A DNA stretch of 64,000 nucleotides from Chryseosolibacter sp964532595 (GTDB taxonomy: Bacteria > Bacteroidota > Bacteroidia > Cytophagales > Cyclobacteriaceae), in the NCBI GenBank assembly GCA_964532595.1, contig CAZHIQ010000017.1, positions 1 to 64,000 on the forward strand, written 5' to 3'. A program made the translations under genes and the position numbers. Each line of letters begins with the position of its first letter. The first letter of the stretch is position 1. The notes below the pieces were generated by a model. That model saw only the letters and a list, made by a program, of their open reading frames with translations, did not search any database and had not been told where the DNA came from. Shown here one piece after another: positions 29,545 through 38,195 of the stretch.

Positions 29545-30369
29545 ATGGCGTTGAAGAAACTTAGACCGGTAACTCCGGGAACCAGACACAGGCTGGCTCC
29601 GAGTTTTAGCGATATTACAAAGACCACGCCTGAGAAGTCGTTGGTGGTGACCGTGAAGAAAACCGGCGGACGCAACAGCAAAGGGCGGATGACGATGCGC
29701 TACATCGGTGGTGGTCACAAGCAGAAGCTCAGAATCATTGATTTCAAGCGCAACAAGTTTGGCGTACCTGCGGTGGTGAAAGCTATTGAGTACGATCCGA
29801 CGCGTTCCGCACGCATCGCTTTATTGTATTACGCTGATGGTGCGAAGTCGTACATTCTGGCTCCTCAGGGGTTGGAAGTAGGGCAGACGATTGTGTCTGG
29901 GCCGGACGTTGCTCCTGAAGTAGGAAACGCACTTCCGCTGGGTAAAATCCCTGTGGGTACTATTGTTCATAATGTTGAGCTGAAGCCTGGCAAAGGCGGA
30001 GCGATTGCCCGTAGCGCGGGCTCTTTTGTTCAGTTGGTAGCGCGTGAAAGCGGCTATGCTACGCTTAAGATGCCTTCCGGTGAGATGCGCAACGTATTGG
30101 ATACTTGCATTGCTACGGTGGGAGCTACTTCGAATCCCGATCACATGAATGAGAGCGAAGGAAAGGCCGGCCGGAATCGCTGGCGCGGGATTCGTCCGAG
30201 AACGCGTGCCGTAGCGATGAACCCGGTGGATCACCCGATGGGTGGTGGTGAAGGTCGTGCGTCGGGAGGACACCCTGTTTCGCGCAATGGTATCTTCGCA
30301 AAAGGTCAGAAGACCCGTCGCCCGAACAAGTATTCAGATCGCCTAATCATATCTAAGAGGAAAAAATAA
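29545..30369 (+). CDS. rplB: 50S ribosomal protein L2
   Basis: Needed for subunit association and peptidyl-transferase structure. The 274-residue protein contains the C-terminal signature NPVDHPMGGGEGR with the conserved His, followed by the basic tail KKTRRPNKYSDRLIISKRKK-type end. The stop overlaps the rpsS start (TAATG). Confidence 0.97.
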   Translation: MALKKLRPVTPGTRHRLAPSFSDITKTTPEKSLVVTVKKTGGRNSKGRMTMRYIGGGHKQKLRIIDFKRNKFGVPAVVKAIEYDPTRSARIALLYYADGAKSYILAPQGLEVGQTIVSGPDVAPEVGNALPLGKIPVGTIVHNVELKPGKGGAIARSAGSFVQLVARESGYATLKMPSGEMRNVLDTCIATVGATSNPDHMNESEGKAGRNRWRGIRPRTRAVAMNPVDHPMGGGEGRASGGHPVSRNGIFAKGQKTRRPNKYSDRLIISKRKK

Positions 30370-30644
30370 TGGGACGTTCGATTAAGAAAGGACCGTACGC
30401 TGATTTCCGTCTCCTGAAGAAAGTAGAGACGGCTGAAAAATCCGGCAAGAAATCAGTGATCAAGACCTGGTCAAGAAGGTCGACTATCACGCCTGAAATG
30501 ATCAGCCATACGTTCGCAGTCCATAACGGTAACAAGTTTATTCCGGTTTATGTCACGGAAAACATGGTAGGTCACAAGCTCGGGGAGTTTGCGCCGACCC
30601 GCACATTCCGCGGCCATTCGGGTAACAAGAAAGATAACAGGTAA
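30369..30644 (+). CDS. rpsS: 30S ribosomal protein S19
   Basis: 30S head protein that contacts S13 and the A-site finger. The 91-residue protein begins MGRSIKKGPYADFRLLKKVE and has IPVYVTENMVGHKLGEFAPT near the C-terminus. It starts within the rplB stop codon; rplV follows after 2 bases. Confidence 0.97.
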   Translation: MGRSIKKGPYADFRLLKKVETAEKSGKKSVIKTWSRRSTITPEMISHTFAVHNGNKFIPVYVTENMVGHKLGEFAPTRTFRGHSGNKKDNR

Positions 30645-30646
30645 TC

Positions 30647-31123
30647 ATGGAAGAAGCAGCCAAGAAGACCAAGCGGTCTGTTCTAAAGAGAGAAAAGCGG
30701 GATGCCAGAAAAGAAGCGGCCCGTTCGGGTGCCGTTGTAGCCAAACTCGGCAATATTCCTTCCTCACCCCGCAAGATGCGTTTGGTCGCTGACCTGATCA
30801 GAGGCGAACGTGTTAACCGTGCACTGAACATCCTGAAGCATGAGGCAAAGGTGGGTGCAGCCAGCATCGAGAAGTTGCTGTTGTCAGCCATCGCTAACTG
30901 GGGTAATAAGAACCAGGATCAGAAGCTCGAAGAAGCCGATCTCTATGTGAAAGAGATTTGGGTTGATGGCGGTCGCATCCTGAAGCGGCTGCGTCCCGCT
31001 CCGCAAGGACGTGCGCATCGCATTCGCAAGCGTTCGAACCACGTTACGCTCGTACTTGACAGCCTGAAGCCGGCAGGTGATTCAGCCGAAAATATTGAAG
31101 AAGTTAAAGAAACTAAGGAATAA
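30647..31123 (+). CDS. rplV: 50S ribosomal protein L22 with N-terminal extension
   Basis: Binds all domains of 23S rRNA and lines the exit tunnel. The protein has 158 residues, against about 110-135 in most relatives. The core starts near residue 32 (AKLGNIPSSPRKMRLVADLI) and ends with the tunnel hairpin APQGRAHRIRKRSNHVTLVL. The first 30 residues are a charged Lys/Glu-rich extension. A later start is possible, but no other Met precedes the core. Confidence 0.95.
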   Translation: MEEAAKKTKRSVLKREKRDARKEAARSGAVVAKLGNIPSSPRKMRLVADLIRGERVNRALNILKHEAKVGAASIEKLLLSAIANWGNKNQDQKLEEADLYVKEIWVDGGRILKRLRPAPQGRAHRIRKRSNHVTLVLDSLKPAGDSAENIEEVKETKE

Positions 31124-31127
31124 TTAA

Positions 31128-31892
31128 ATGGGACAAAAGATCAATCCTGTTGGATTCAGGTTAGGCATCGTTCGTGGTTGGGATTCCAACTGGTACGGTG
31201 GCAATACCTTTTCGGATAAACTGGTTGAAGACCACAAGATCCGCGAGTATATCCAGGCGCGTATCCCCAAGGGAGGAATCGCCAAAGTCGTCATCGAAAG
31301 AACGCTGAAGCGTATTACGCTGACAATTCACACCGCTCGTCCCGGCGTTGTGATTGGTAAAGGCGGAACCGAGGTCGACAAGATTAAGGAAGAGCTGAAG
31401 AAGCTGACCGGAAAGGATGTACAGATCAATATTTTTGAGATCAAGCGTCCTGAGCTCGATGCCAAGCTGGTAGGGGAGTCGATCGGTCAGCAGATCGAGG
31501 CTCGTATTTCTTACAAGCGCGCCATGAAACAGGCTATTGCTTCGGCTATGCGTGTTGGGGCTGAAGGAATTAAGATCAAGGTTTCCGGACGTCTTGCCGG
31601 TGCGGATATGGCCCGGACAGAACAATATAAAGAAGGCCGGATTCCGTTGCATACGCTGCGCGCTGATATCGATTATGCAATTTCCGAGGCGCTGACCGTC
31701 TATGGTAAGATCGGTATCAAAGTATGGATCTTCAAAGGTGAGGTCTATGGAAAGCGCGACCTGTCGCCGAACATCGGCGTGGTCAACGCACCTCAGGGTG
31801 GCGCAGGAACTGGACCGCGTGAGCGCGGTGGTCGTCGCCGCGAAGGCGGTGCGGGTGGAGCTCGCCGCGGAGGCCCCAGGAGAAGTGCATAA
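31128..31892 (+). CDS. rpsC: 30S ribosomal protein S3 with Arg/Gly-rich tail
   Basis: Part of the mRNA entry site and its helicase activity. The 254-residue protein has the KH domain (TARPGVVIGKGGTEVDKI) and the C-terminal S3 domain (RIPLHTLRADIDYAISEALT). The last 30 residues are a low-complexity Arg/Gly-rich tail (RERGGRRREGGAGGARRGG), as often seen in Bacteroidota. Confidence 0.97.
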   Translation: MGQKINPVGFRLGIVRGWDSNWYGGNTFSDKLVEDHKIREYIQARIPKGGIAKVVIERTLKRITLTIHTARPGVVIGKGGTEVDKIKEELKKLTGKDVQINIFEIKRPELDAKLVGESIGQQIEARISYKRAMKQAIASAMRVGAEGIKIKVSGRLAGADMARTEQYKEGRIPLHTLRADIDYAISEALTVYGKIGIKVWIFKGEVYGKRDLSPNIGVVNAPQGGAGTGPRERGGRRREGGAGGARRGGPRRSA

Positions 31893-31919
31893 CAAGAAAC
31901 GATTTAAAGTCAGGTAACG

Positions 31920-32351
31920 ATGTTACAGCCGAAGAGAACGAAATTCAGAAAGATGCAGAAGGGTCGCGTAAAGGGCATAGCGACTCGTGGACATACCATT
32001 GCATTCGGATCTTTTGCCCTGAAGGCCCTGGAAGGCGGATGGATTACTTCACGTCAGCTTGAGGCCGCCCGTATTGCAGTAACACGCGCGATGAAGCGTG
32101 AGGGGCAGGTATGGATCCGCGTATTCCCTGACAAGCCGATTACCCGTAAGCCTGCGGAAGTAAGGATGGGTAAAGGTAAGGGGTCGCCTGAATACTGGGT
32201 TGCTGTCGTCAGACCGGGAACAATCCTGTTCGAGGCTGGAGGAGTTAGCCTGGCTACTGCAAAAGCGGCGCTTGCCCTGGCCCACGGCAAATTGCCGATC
32301 AAGACGAAATTTACAGTTAGAAGAGATTACGTTGAGACAACCAAGGCATGA
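31920..32351 (+). CDS. rplP: 50S ribosomal protein L16
   Basis: Organises the A-site side of the 50S subunit. The 143-residue protein has the hallmark start MLQPKRTKFRKMQKGRVKG and the motif RVFPDKPITRKPAEVRMGKG. The stop overlaps the rpmC start in ATGA. Confidence 0.97.
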   Translation: MLQPKRTKFRKMQKGRVKGIATRGHTIAFGSFALKALEGGWITSRQLEAARIAVTRAMKREGQVWIRVFPDKPITRKPAEVRMGKGKGSPEYWVAVVRPGTILFEAGGVSLATAKAALALAHGKLPIKTKFTVRRDYVETTKA

Positions 32352-32542
32352 AAAACTCTGATATCAAGGCGCTTACGATTGACGAACTGAAAGAGAAGAT
32401 CGTCTCCGAAAAAGAAGCCCTGCGCAAACTCCAGTTTGCGCACCAAGTCTCTGCCATCGAAAACCCGATGCGTATTCGTGAGTCGCGCCGCCTTGTTGCG
32501 CGTCTTGCTACTGAACTCCGGGCTAAAGAATCTCAAAAATAA
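32348..32542 (+). CDS. rpmC: 50S ribosomal protein L29
   Basis: Small two-helix protein near the exit tunnel, a docking site for trigger factor and SRP. The 64-residue protein contains LRKLQFAHQVSAIENPMRIR. It is coupled to rplP by a 4-base overlap and followed by rpsQ after 5 bases. Confidence 0.95.
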   Translation: MKNSDIKALTIDELKEKIVSEKEALRKLQFAHQVSAIENPMRIRESRRLVARLATELRAKESQK

Positions 32543-32547
32543 TTCCT

Positions 32548-32802
32548 ATGGAAAGGAACGAACGCAAAGAAAGAATCGGACGAGTGACCAGCAACAAGAT
32601 GCAGAAAACCATCACGGTTGCTGTTCAGAGAAAGGTGAAACATCCGATCTACGGCAAATTTGTAAATAGAACGACCACGTTCAAGGCGCACGACGAGGAG
32701 AATTCCGCCGGCGAAGGTGATCTGGTACGCATCATGGAGACCCGTCCGCTCAGCAAAGACAAGCGCTGGAGGCTCGTGGAAATCCTCGAGAGGGCTAAAT
32801 AA
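32548..32802 (+). CDS. rpsQ: 30S ribosomal protein S17
   Basis: Primary 16S rRNA-binding protein with an OB fold. The 84-residue protein begins MERNERKERIGRVTSNKMQK, with VNRTTTFKAHDEEN and the end WRLVEILERAK. It is the last gene of the S10 part; rplN follows after a 53-base gap. Confidence 0.96.
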   Translation: MERNERKERIGRVTSNKMQKTITVAVQRKVKHPIYGKFVNRTTTFKAHDEENSAGEGDLVRIMETRPLSKDKRWRLVEILERAK

Positions 32803-32855
32803 TCGCTTCTGCCCGAAGCCGACTAATTGTAAAAAAGATTTAAGCATAAAACGTC

Positions 32856-33224
32856 ATGATACGTAGTGAATCCAGACTTACCGTAGCCGATAACAGTGGT
32901 GCAAAAGAGGTTCTTTGTATGCACGTACTGGGCGGTACCCGCAAGGGGTACGCTTCCGTCGGAGATAAAATCGTGGTTACCGTTAAGTCTGCCCTGCCTT
33001 CCAGCCAGGTAAAGAAGGGAACGGTATCGAAGGCTGTGATTGTGCGCACGCGCAAGGAAGTAAGAAGAAAAGACGGATCTTATATCCGTTTTGAGGATAA
33101 CGCGGCGGTGTTGCTGAATGCTCAGGACGAGCCCCGTGGTACCCGTATCTTCGGTCCCGTTGCACGTGAATTGCGCGAAAAGCAGTTTATGAAAATTGTT
33201 TCATTGGCCCCAGAAGTACTTTAA
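32856..33224 (+). CDS. rplN: 50S ribosomal protein L14
   Basis: Subunit-interface protein. The 122-residue protein begins MIRSESRLTVADNSGAKEVL and shows the signature DNAAVLLNAQDEPRGTRIFG. It opens the spc group (rplN-rplX-rplE-rpsN-rpsH-...). Its stop is 3 bases before rplX. Confidence 0.97.
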   Translation: MIRSESRLTVADNSGAKEVLCMHVLGGTRKGYASVGDKIVVTVKSALPSSQVKKGTVSKAVIVRTRKEVRRKDGSYIRFEDNAAVLLNAQDEPRGTRIFGPVARELREKQFMKIVSLAPEVL

Positions 33225-33227
33225 GCC

Positions 33228-33569
33228 ATGAAGAGAAAGAGCAACGCACAACCCAAACTTCACGTTCGCAAAGGTGACACCGTAAAGGTGATTGCGGGCG
33301 ATGACAAAGGCAAGGAAGGAAAAATCCTTGAAATAGACGCAGCGAACAGAAGGGCGCTTGTGGAAGGTGTTAATATCGTGACGAAACACGTGAAGCCTTC
33401 GGCTGGAAAGCCCGAGGGGGGAATCACCCGCACCGAAGCGTATATAAACCTCAGCAAGCTTATGCTCATCGATCCGGCAAGCGGACAGCCCACCCGGGTA
33501 GGCCGCAAGCTTAACGATAAGGGCAAGCTGCAGCGATATTCAAAGAAAACCGGAGAATTTATTAAGTGA
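33228..33569 (+). CDS. rplX: 50S ribosomal protein L24
   Basis: Assembly initiator with a KOW domain (RKGDTVKVIAGDDKGKEGKI). The 113-residue protein has the usual continuation EGVNIVTKHVKPSAGKPEGG. Its stop TGA overlaps the rplE ATG by one base. Confidence 0.97.
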   Translation: MKRKSNAQPKLHVRKGDTVKVIAGDDKGKEGKILEIDAANRRALVEGVNIVTKHVKPSAGKPEGGITRTEAYINLSKLMLIDPASGQPTRVGRKLNDKGKLQRYSKKTGEFIK

Positions 33570-34114
33570 TGGCAACGCCGAGACTCAAGGAAAAATATCT
33601 CAAGGAGATCGTCCCTGCGCTGAAGGACAAATTCAGCTATAACTCCGTTATGCAGGTACCCAAGATCGAGAAGATCTGTATCAACAAAGGCGTCGGTATC
33701 GCCGTAACGGATAAGAAGCTTATCGACGTGGCCGTTGAGGAAATCACAGCCATCACCGGTCAGCGCGCAGTGCCGACCAAGTCGAAGAAGGCGATTTCAA
33801 ACTTCAAGCTGCGTGAGAACATGCCGATCGGTGTCCGCGTGACACTGCGGGGTGACCGTATGTTTGAATTCCTTGACCGCCTGGTAAACGTAGCTCTGCC
33901 GCGCGTGCGCGACTTCCGCGGCGTAAGCGCCAAAGGTTTCGATGGTCACGGCAACTATACCCTGGGGGTTAAGGAACAGATTATCTTCCCCGAGATCTCT
34001 ATCGATAAGGTAAGCCGCATAAGCGGTATGGATATCACTTTCGTGACATCCGCAAAAACTGACGAAGAAAGCTTCGAGCTCCTGAAACAATTCGGGATGC
34101 CGTTTGCAAAATAA
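33569..34114 (+). CDS. rplE: 50S ribosomal protein L5
   Basis: Binds 5S rRNA and contacts P-site tRNA. From ATG 33569 the protein has 181 residues, beginning MATPRLKEKYLKEIVPALKD. A GTG three bases upstream would add only one residue and is unlikely to be used. The signature FRGVSAKGFDGHGNYTLGVK lies near residue 115. Confidence 0.97.
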   Translation: MATPRLKEKYLKEIVPALKDKFSYNSVMQVPKIEKICINKGVGIAVTDKKLIDVAVEEITAITGQRAVPTKSKKAISNFKLRENMPIGVRVTLRGDRMFEFLDRLVNVALPRVRDFRGVSAKGFDGHGNYTLGVKEQIIFPEISIDKVSRISGMDITFVTSAKTDEESFELLKQFGMPFAK

Positions 34115-34132
34115 GCACTATTAAGAATAAGC

Positions 34133-34402
34133 ATGGCTAAATTATCTGTAATCGCTAGGCAAGCAAAAAGGGAGAGACTGGTGGCTACCTATGCCGCTAA
34201 GCGCAAAGCATTGAAAGAAGCAGGCGACTATGAAGCGCTTGACAAACTGCCGCGCAATGCGTCTCCTGTGCGGTTGAAAAATCGCTGCAAGCTGACCGGC
34301 CGCCCCCGCGGATATATGCGTAAGTTCGGCATCTGCCGGAACGTGTTCCGCAAAATGGCCGCAGAAGGCAAGATTCCGGGCTTGACCAAGTCAAGCTGGT
34401 AA
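34133..34402 (+). CDS. rpsN: 30S ribosomal protein S14 (zinc-free form)
   Basis: 30S head assembly protein. The 89-residue protein is the long form without the CxxC...CxxC zinc ribbon; the core motif is RNRCKLTGRPRGY-like (KNRCKLTGRPRGYMRKFGIC). It lies between rplE and rpsH; the latter has its own promoter in the 163-base gap. Confidence 0.96.
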   Translation: MAKLSVIARQAKRERLVATYAAKRKALKEAGDYEALDKLPRNASPVRLKNRCKLTGRPRGYMRKFGICRNVFRKMAAEGKIPGLTKSSW

Positions 34403-34482
34403 GCGCTGGCCCCGAATAAACATATTGGTTGCTGAGTATCAAGGTCGGTTCCGCTAAATTGAGGGCCGAAACCAGGTAACAG

Positions 34483-34514
34483 TTTGAATAATCGCAAATT
34501 GTTCAATATCTTTG
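34483..34514 (+). promoter_or_regulatory. Internal promoter of the spc group, before rpsH
   Basis: TTTG (34483-34486), a 20-base spacer and TATCTTTG (34507-34514), followed by CAGCCC. It lies in the 163-base gap between rpsN and rpsH, the longest gap within the ribosomal cluster, and about 52 bases before the rpsH start. Confidence 0.75.
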
Positions 34515-34565
34515 CAGCCCGGTTTCCGAAAACACGGGCTTGCTTTTTAATAAGAATACAAGAAA

Positions 34566-34964
34566 ATGACTGATCCTATAGCAGATTATTTAACCCGGCT
34601 GCGGAACGCCATCAAGGCGAACCACCGTGTTGTGGAGATTCCTGCTTCAAACCTTAAAAAGGAGATAACCAAAGTGTTGTTCGACAAGGGTTATATCCTG
34701 AATTACAAGTTTGAAGATACGCCCGATAACCAGGGAAAAATCAAGATTGCATTGAAATACAATCCAGAAACCCGGGAATCAGCTATTACAAGCCTTGAGC
34801 GGGTCAGTTCACCCGGTTTGCGTAAGTATGCCGATGCTACCCGCCTCCCGCGCGTGTTGAACGGGCTTGGCGTAGCCATCCTGTCGACTTCACGGGGCGT
34901 TATTACTGACAAAGAGGCCCGTACGATGAATGTCGGCGGCGAAGTATTGTGTTACGTCTATTAA
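34566..34964 (+). CDS. rpsH: 30S ribosomal protein S8
   Basis: Central 16S rRNA-binding protein; in E. coli it is the translational repressor of the spc operon. The 132-residue protein begins MTDPIADYLTRLRNAIKANH and has the C-terminal signature STSRGVITDKEARTMNVGGE. It is probably the first gene of a sub-operon starting at the promoter at 34483. Confidence 0.97.
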   Translation: MTDPIADYLTRLRNAIKANHRVVEIPASNLKKEITKVLFDKGYILNYKFEDTPDNQGKIKIALKYNPETRESAITSLERVSSPGLRKYADATRLPRVLNGLGVAILSTSRGVITDKEARTMNVGGEVLCYVY

Positions 34965-34973
34965 TTCTGAGAG

Positions 34974-35531
34974 ATGTCAAGGATAGGGAAACAACCGATT
35001 AATATACCCTCCGGAGTTACCGTCACCGTTGCTGCTGATAACGCTTCGGTTACCGTGAAGGGACCCAAAGGCGAATTGACGCAGGCTATTGAGCCAGCTT
35101 TCAAGATCAGTCAGGAAGATTCGACGTTGACAATTGTTCGTCCTTCGGAAGAAAAGCATCACAAGTCGTTGCACGGATTGTACCGCGCCCTGATCGCCAA
35201 TATGGTAGAAGGGGTATCGAACGGCTTCCGTTTGCAGCTGGAGCTCGTGGGTGTCGGTTATCGTGCGAACGCCCAGAGCAACGTGCTTGAGCTTAGCTTG
35301 GGTTACTCACATAGCATTTTCGTAGGTATTCCTCCGGAAATCAAGGTGACCGCTACTCAGGAAAAAGGGGGTAACCCGACGGTTGTACTGGAAGGCTCTG
35401 ATAAGCAGTTGCTCGGTCAGGTTGCCGCGAAAATCCGTTCGCTCCGCAAAGTTGAACCTTACAAAGGCAAGGGTATTCGCTTTACAGGAGAATACATCCG
35501 CCGTAAAGCAGGTAAGGCAGCAGCGAAATAA
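34974..35531 (+). CDS. rplF: 50S ribosomal protein L6
   Basis: Stabilises the factor-binding region near the sarcin-ricin loop. The 185-residue protein begins MSRIGKQPINIPSGVTV and has the C-terminal motif PYKGKGIRFTGEYIRRKAGK. It starts 9 bases after rpsH. Confidence 0.97.
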   Translation: MSRIGKQPINIPSGVTVTVAADNASVTVKGPKGELTQAIEPAFKISQEDSTLTIVRPSEEKHHKSLHGLYRALIANMVEGVSNGFRLQLELVGVGYRANAQSNVLELSLGYSHSIFVGIPPEIKVTATQEKGGNPTVVLEGSDKQLLGQVAAKIRSLRKVEPYKGKGIRFTGEYIRRKAGKAAAK

Positions 35532-35570
35532 TTCAGCATACCCTTTAACGATTTATAGCATCATAGAGAT

Positions 35571-35918
35571 ATGGCAGGCAAGAACAGAGAAAGACGCACA
35601 AAGATCAAGATGGGGATTCGGAGGAAGATCAGCGGTACGGCTGAGCGCCCCAGATTGTCCGTCTTCAAAAGCAATACCGGTGTGTATGCACAGTTGATTG
35701 ACGACGAAAAAGGAGTAACCCTTGCGTCTGCATCAGCCCGCGAACTCGGTAAGAAGGGCGTCAATGTTGAGATCTCCCACGGCGTGGGCAAGAAGCTGGC
35801 CGAAAAGGCTGCCGCTGCCGGAGTTCAGGAAGTTGTATTTGATCGCAATGGATACCTTTATCACGGAAACGTCAAGGCCCTTGCCGAGGGTGCTCGTGAA
35901 GGTGGTTTGAAGTTCTAA
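35571..35918 (+). CDS. rplR: 50S ribosomal protein L18
   Basis: 5S rRNA-binding protein. The 115-residue protein begins with a basic arm (MAGKNRERRTKIKMGIRRKI) and ends FDRNGYLYHGNVKALAEGAR-EGGLKF, the family's typical C-terminus. It lies between rplF and rpsE. Confidence 0.97.
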   Translation: MAGKNRERRTKIKMGIRRKISGTAERPRLSVFKSNTGVYAQLIDDEKGVTLASASARELGKKGVNVEISHGVGKKLAEKAAAAGVQEVVFDRNGYLYHGNVKALAEGAREGGLKF

Positions 35919-35935
35919 GCATAAGAAACCAAGAT

Positions 35936-36454
35936 ATGTCTGTAAGCAATATTAGTACAGTAAAAGCCAGCGAAATCGACCTGAAAGAGCGCGTCGTGGC
36001 CATTGAGCGTGTAGCGAAAGTGGTAAAGGGCGGTCGTCGCTTCAGCTTCGCAGCAATCGTAGTCGTAGGCGATGGCAATGGCGTGGTCGGATACGGTTTG
36101 GGAAAGGCGAACGAAGTTACTGACGCCATTACCAAAGGTATCGATGACGCGAAAAAGCATCTTGTGAAGGTGCCGATTATCAACGGAACGGTTCCGCATG
36201 CGTCGCTCGGTAAATTCGGTGGTGGATTTGTACTGCTGAAGCCTGCTTCGCCGGGTACAGGTGTAATCGCCGGTGGTGCGATGCGCGCCGTACTGGAGAG
36301 CGCAGGGGTACACAACGTACTGGCTAAGTCAAGAGGATCGTCGAACCCTCACAACGTGGTGAAGGCTACTTTCCGCGCCCTGACAACCATGCGCGACGCC
36401 TACAGCATTGCGAAAAAACGCGGCGTTTCATTGTCTAAGGTATTTAACGGCTAA
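35936..36454 (+). CDS. rpsE: 30S ribosomal protein S5
   Basis: Accuracy and mRNA-entry protein. The 172-residue protein has the double-stranded RNA-binding motif (KVVKGGRRFSFAAIVVVGDG) and the spectinomycin loop region GNGVVGYGLGKANEV, which looks normal. It ends with VSLSKVFNG. rpmD follows after 5 bases. Confidence 0.97.
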   Translation: MSVSNISTVKASEIDLKERVVAIERVAKVVKGGRRFSFAAIVVVGDGNGVVGYGLGKANEVTDAITKGIDDAKKHLVKVPIINGTVPHASLGKFGGGFVLLKPASPGTGVIAGGAMRAVLESAGVHNVLAKSRGSSNPHNVVKATFRALTTMRDAYSIAKKRGVSLSKVFNG

Positions 36455-36459
36455 GTGAC

Positions 36460-36639
36460 ATGGCGAAAGTTCAGATAACACAATCGAGAAGTATCATCAA
36501 ACGGCCGGAAACCCAGGTGCGTACGATAAAAGCGCTTGGCTTAGGCAGGATCAATAAGTCTGTGGAGGTTGAATTGACGCCTCAGATTGCTGGCATGATC
36601 CGGAAAGTAAATCACCTGATCACTGTAAAAGAACTTTAA
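36460..36639 (+). CDS. rpmD: 50S ribosomal protein L30
   Basis: A 59-residue protein beginning MAKVQITQSRSIIKRPETQ, with KALGLGRINKSVEVELT and the end VNHLITVKEL. This is the bacterial short L30. It lies between rpsE and rplO, its standard place. It reads cleanly from ATG 36460 to TAA 36637-36639, one base before the rplO start. Confidence 0.95.
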   Translation: MAKVQITQSRSIIKRPETQVRTIKALGLGRINKSVEVELTPQIAGMIRKVNHLITVKEL

Positions 36640-36640
36640 G

Positions 36641-37087
36641 ATGAAACTGCATACACTGAAACCGGCTGAAGGATCGGTTAAAAATAACAAGCGACTGGGT
36701 CGCGGGCAGGCGTCCGGTGGATCTACAGCAGGTCGTGGTCATAAAGGTGCCGGATCTCGTTCGGGTTACAGCCGCAAGCTGGGATTCGAAGGTGGTCAGA
36801 TGCCCCTCCAACGCCGCGTGCCGAAATTCGGATTTAAAAACAACAATAAAGTATACTTCAAAGCGCTGAACCTGGATGTGCTGGAAGAGCTGGCGGGTAA
36901 GACCAGCGATGCCAACCTCACGCTTCAAGTGCTGATTGACAACGGCGTTGTCGGTAAAAACGACAAGGTAAAGGTTCTGGGAAGAGGAGAATTGAAGTCT
37001 AAAATCAGCGTTGAAGCCCATGCTTTCTCCGGAACCGCCGTAAAGGCGATTGAAAGCGTTGGCGGCACTGCTACAACATTGAAGTAA
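36641..37087 (+). CDS. rplO: 50S ribosomal protein L15
   Basis: Late-assembly protein. The 148-residue protein begins MKLHTLKPAEGSVKNNKRLG and has the Gly/Arg-rich N-terminal arm (GRGQASGGSTAGRGHKGAGS) and the motif GFEGGQMPLQRRVPKFGF. The stop overlaps the secY start (TAATG). Confidence 0.97.
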   Translation: MKLHTLKPAEGSVKNNKRLGRGQASGGSTAGRGHKGAGSRSGYSRKLGFEGGQMPLQRRVPKFGFKNNNKVYFKALNLDVLEELAGKTSDANLTLQVLIDNGVVGKNDKVKVLGRGELKSKISVEAHAFSGTAVKAIESVGGTATTLK

Positions 37088-38187
37088 TGAAACGGTTCTT
37101 TCAGACCATACGGAACATTTTTTCGATCGAAGACCTTCGCGTTCGGATTCTGAACACGATCGGGTTTCTGATCATTTTCCGACTGGGATCTTTTATCGTC
37201 CTCCCCGGAATTGATCCGAACCACCCGAGTCTGTCAGGACCTGGCGCTACTGAGGGGATCCTCGGTTTGCTGAACACATTTCTCGGCGGTTCTTTCAGCC
37301 GAGCGTCAATCTTCGCCCTGGGTATCATGCCCTATATCTCGGCGTCGATCATTGTTCAGCTCCTCACTTTTGCGGTTCCTTATTTCCAGAAGCTGCAAAA
37401 GGAAGGTGATTCCGGAAGAAAGCGTTTGAATCAGATTACGCGTGTACTGACCATCGTTATCACGGGGTTCCAGTCGTACGCATATATCCGGGGAACGATC
37501 GACGAGGGGGCTATCATCCAGCCAGGTTTCTTCTTCTACTTCTCGACAATCACCATTCTGGTGGCAGGAACGATGTTCTGTATGTGGTTGGGAGAACGCA
37601 TTACCGACAAGGGAATTGGAAATGGTATTTCGGTCCTCATTATGATCGGTATCATTTCACGGCTACCGCTGGCCCTTTATGAAGAGGCGGTGTATAATCG
37701 TGGAATGGGTGAGGCGTTGATCTTTATCGTTGAACTCCTCGTGCTGTTTGCCATTGTGATGGGCGTAATTATGCTCACACAGGCCACACGTCGGATTCCA
37801 ATTCAGTACGCGAAGCAGGTAATTGGAAATAAACTGTACGGCGGGAAGCGCGACTTCATTCCGCTGAAGATGAACTCGGCAGGTGTNNNNNNNNNNNNNN
37901 NNNNNNNNNNNNNNNNNNNNNNNNNNNNNNNNNNNNNNNNNNNNNNNNNNNNNNNNNNNNNNNNNNNNNNNNNNNNNNNNNNNNNNGCGATCATTCCGGC
38001 GTTTGCCGTACTGTTCGGTGTGAGCCAGAACTTTGCCCAATTTTACGGTGGTACTTCGCTGTTGATTATGGTAGGGGTTATCCTCGATACCTTGCAACAG
38101 ATTGAAAGTCACCTCCTGATGCGGCACTACGAGGGTATGATGAAGTCCGGTAGAGTGAAAGGACGTTCTCAATTTGCTGCGGCTTAG
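37087..38187 (+). CDS. secY: Preprotein translocase subunit SecY (interrupted by assembly gap)
   Basis: Channel subunit of the Sec translocase in the inner membrane. The first 266 residues (to MNSAGV) and the last 66 residues (from IIPAFAVLFGV to KGRSQFAAA) are present; 100 N bases stand between. SecY normally has about 440 residues, so roughly 100 are missing and the true gap is nearer 300-330 bases than 100. The frame happens to be kept across the Ns. The N-terminal half shows the plug region and periplasmic turn LGIMPYISASIIVQLL. It starts within the rplO stop. Confidence 0.93.
   Translation: MKRFFQTIRNIFSIEDLRVRILNTIGFLIIFRLGSFIVLPGIDPNHPSLSGPGATEGILGLLNTFLGGSFSRASIFALGIMPYISASIIVQLLTFAVPYFQKLQKEGDSGRKRLNQITRVLTIVITGFQSYAYIRGTIDEGAIIQPGFFFYFSTITILVAGTMFCMWLGERITDKGIGNGISVLIMIGIISRLPLALYEEAVYNRGMGEALIFIVELLVLFAIVMGVIMLTQATRRIPIQYAKQVIGNKLYGGKRDFIPLKMNSAGXXXXXXXXXXXXXXXXXXXXXXXXXXXXXXXXXXAIIPAFAVLFGVSQNFAQFYGGTSLLIMVGVILDTLQQIESHLLMRHYEGMMKSGRVKGRSQFAAA
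37887..37986. other. Assembly gap (100 N)
   Basis: Exactly 100 undetermined bases, the usual placeholder for a scaffold gap of unknown length. It lies inside secY, so no gene order is lost, but the real length is probably larger. Confidence 0.99.
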
Positions 38188-38195
38188 GGTTCGGA

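Noticed and set aside
37087..38187. SecY as a 366-residue protein read through the N stretch
   Set aside because: The frame across 100 N is accidental; the family length shows that sequence is missing.
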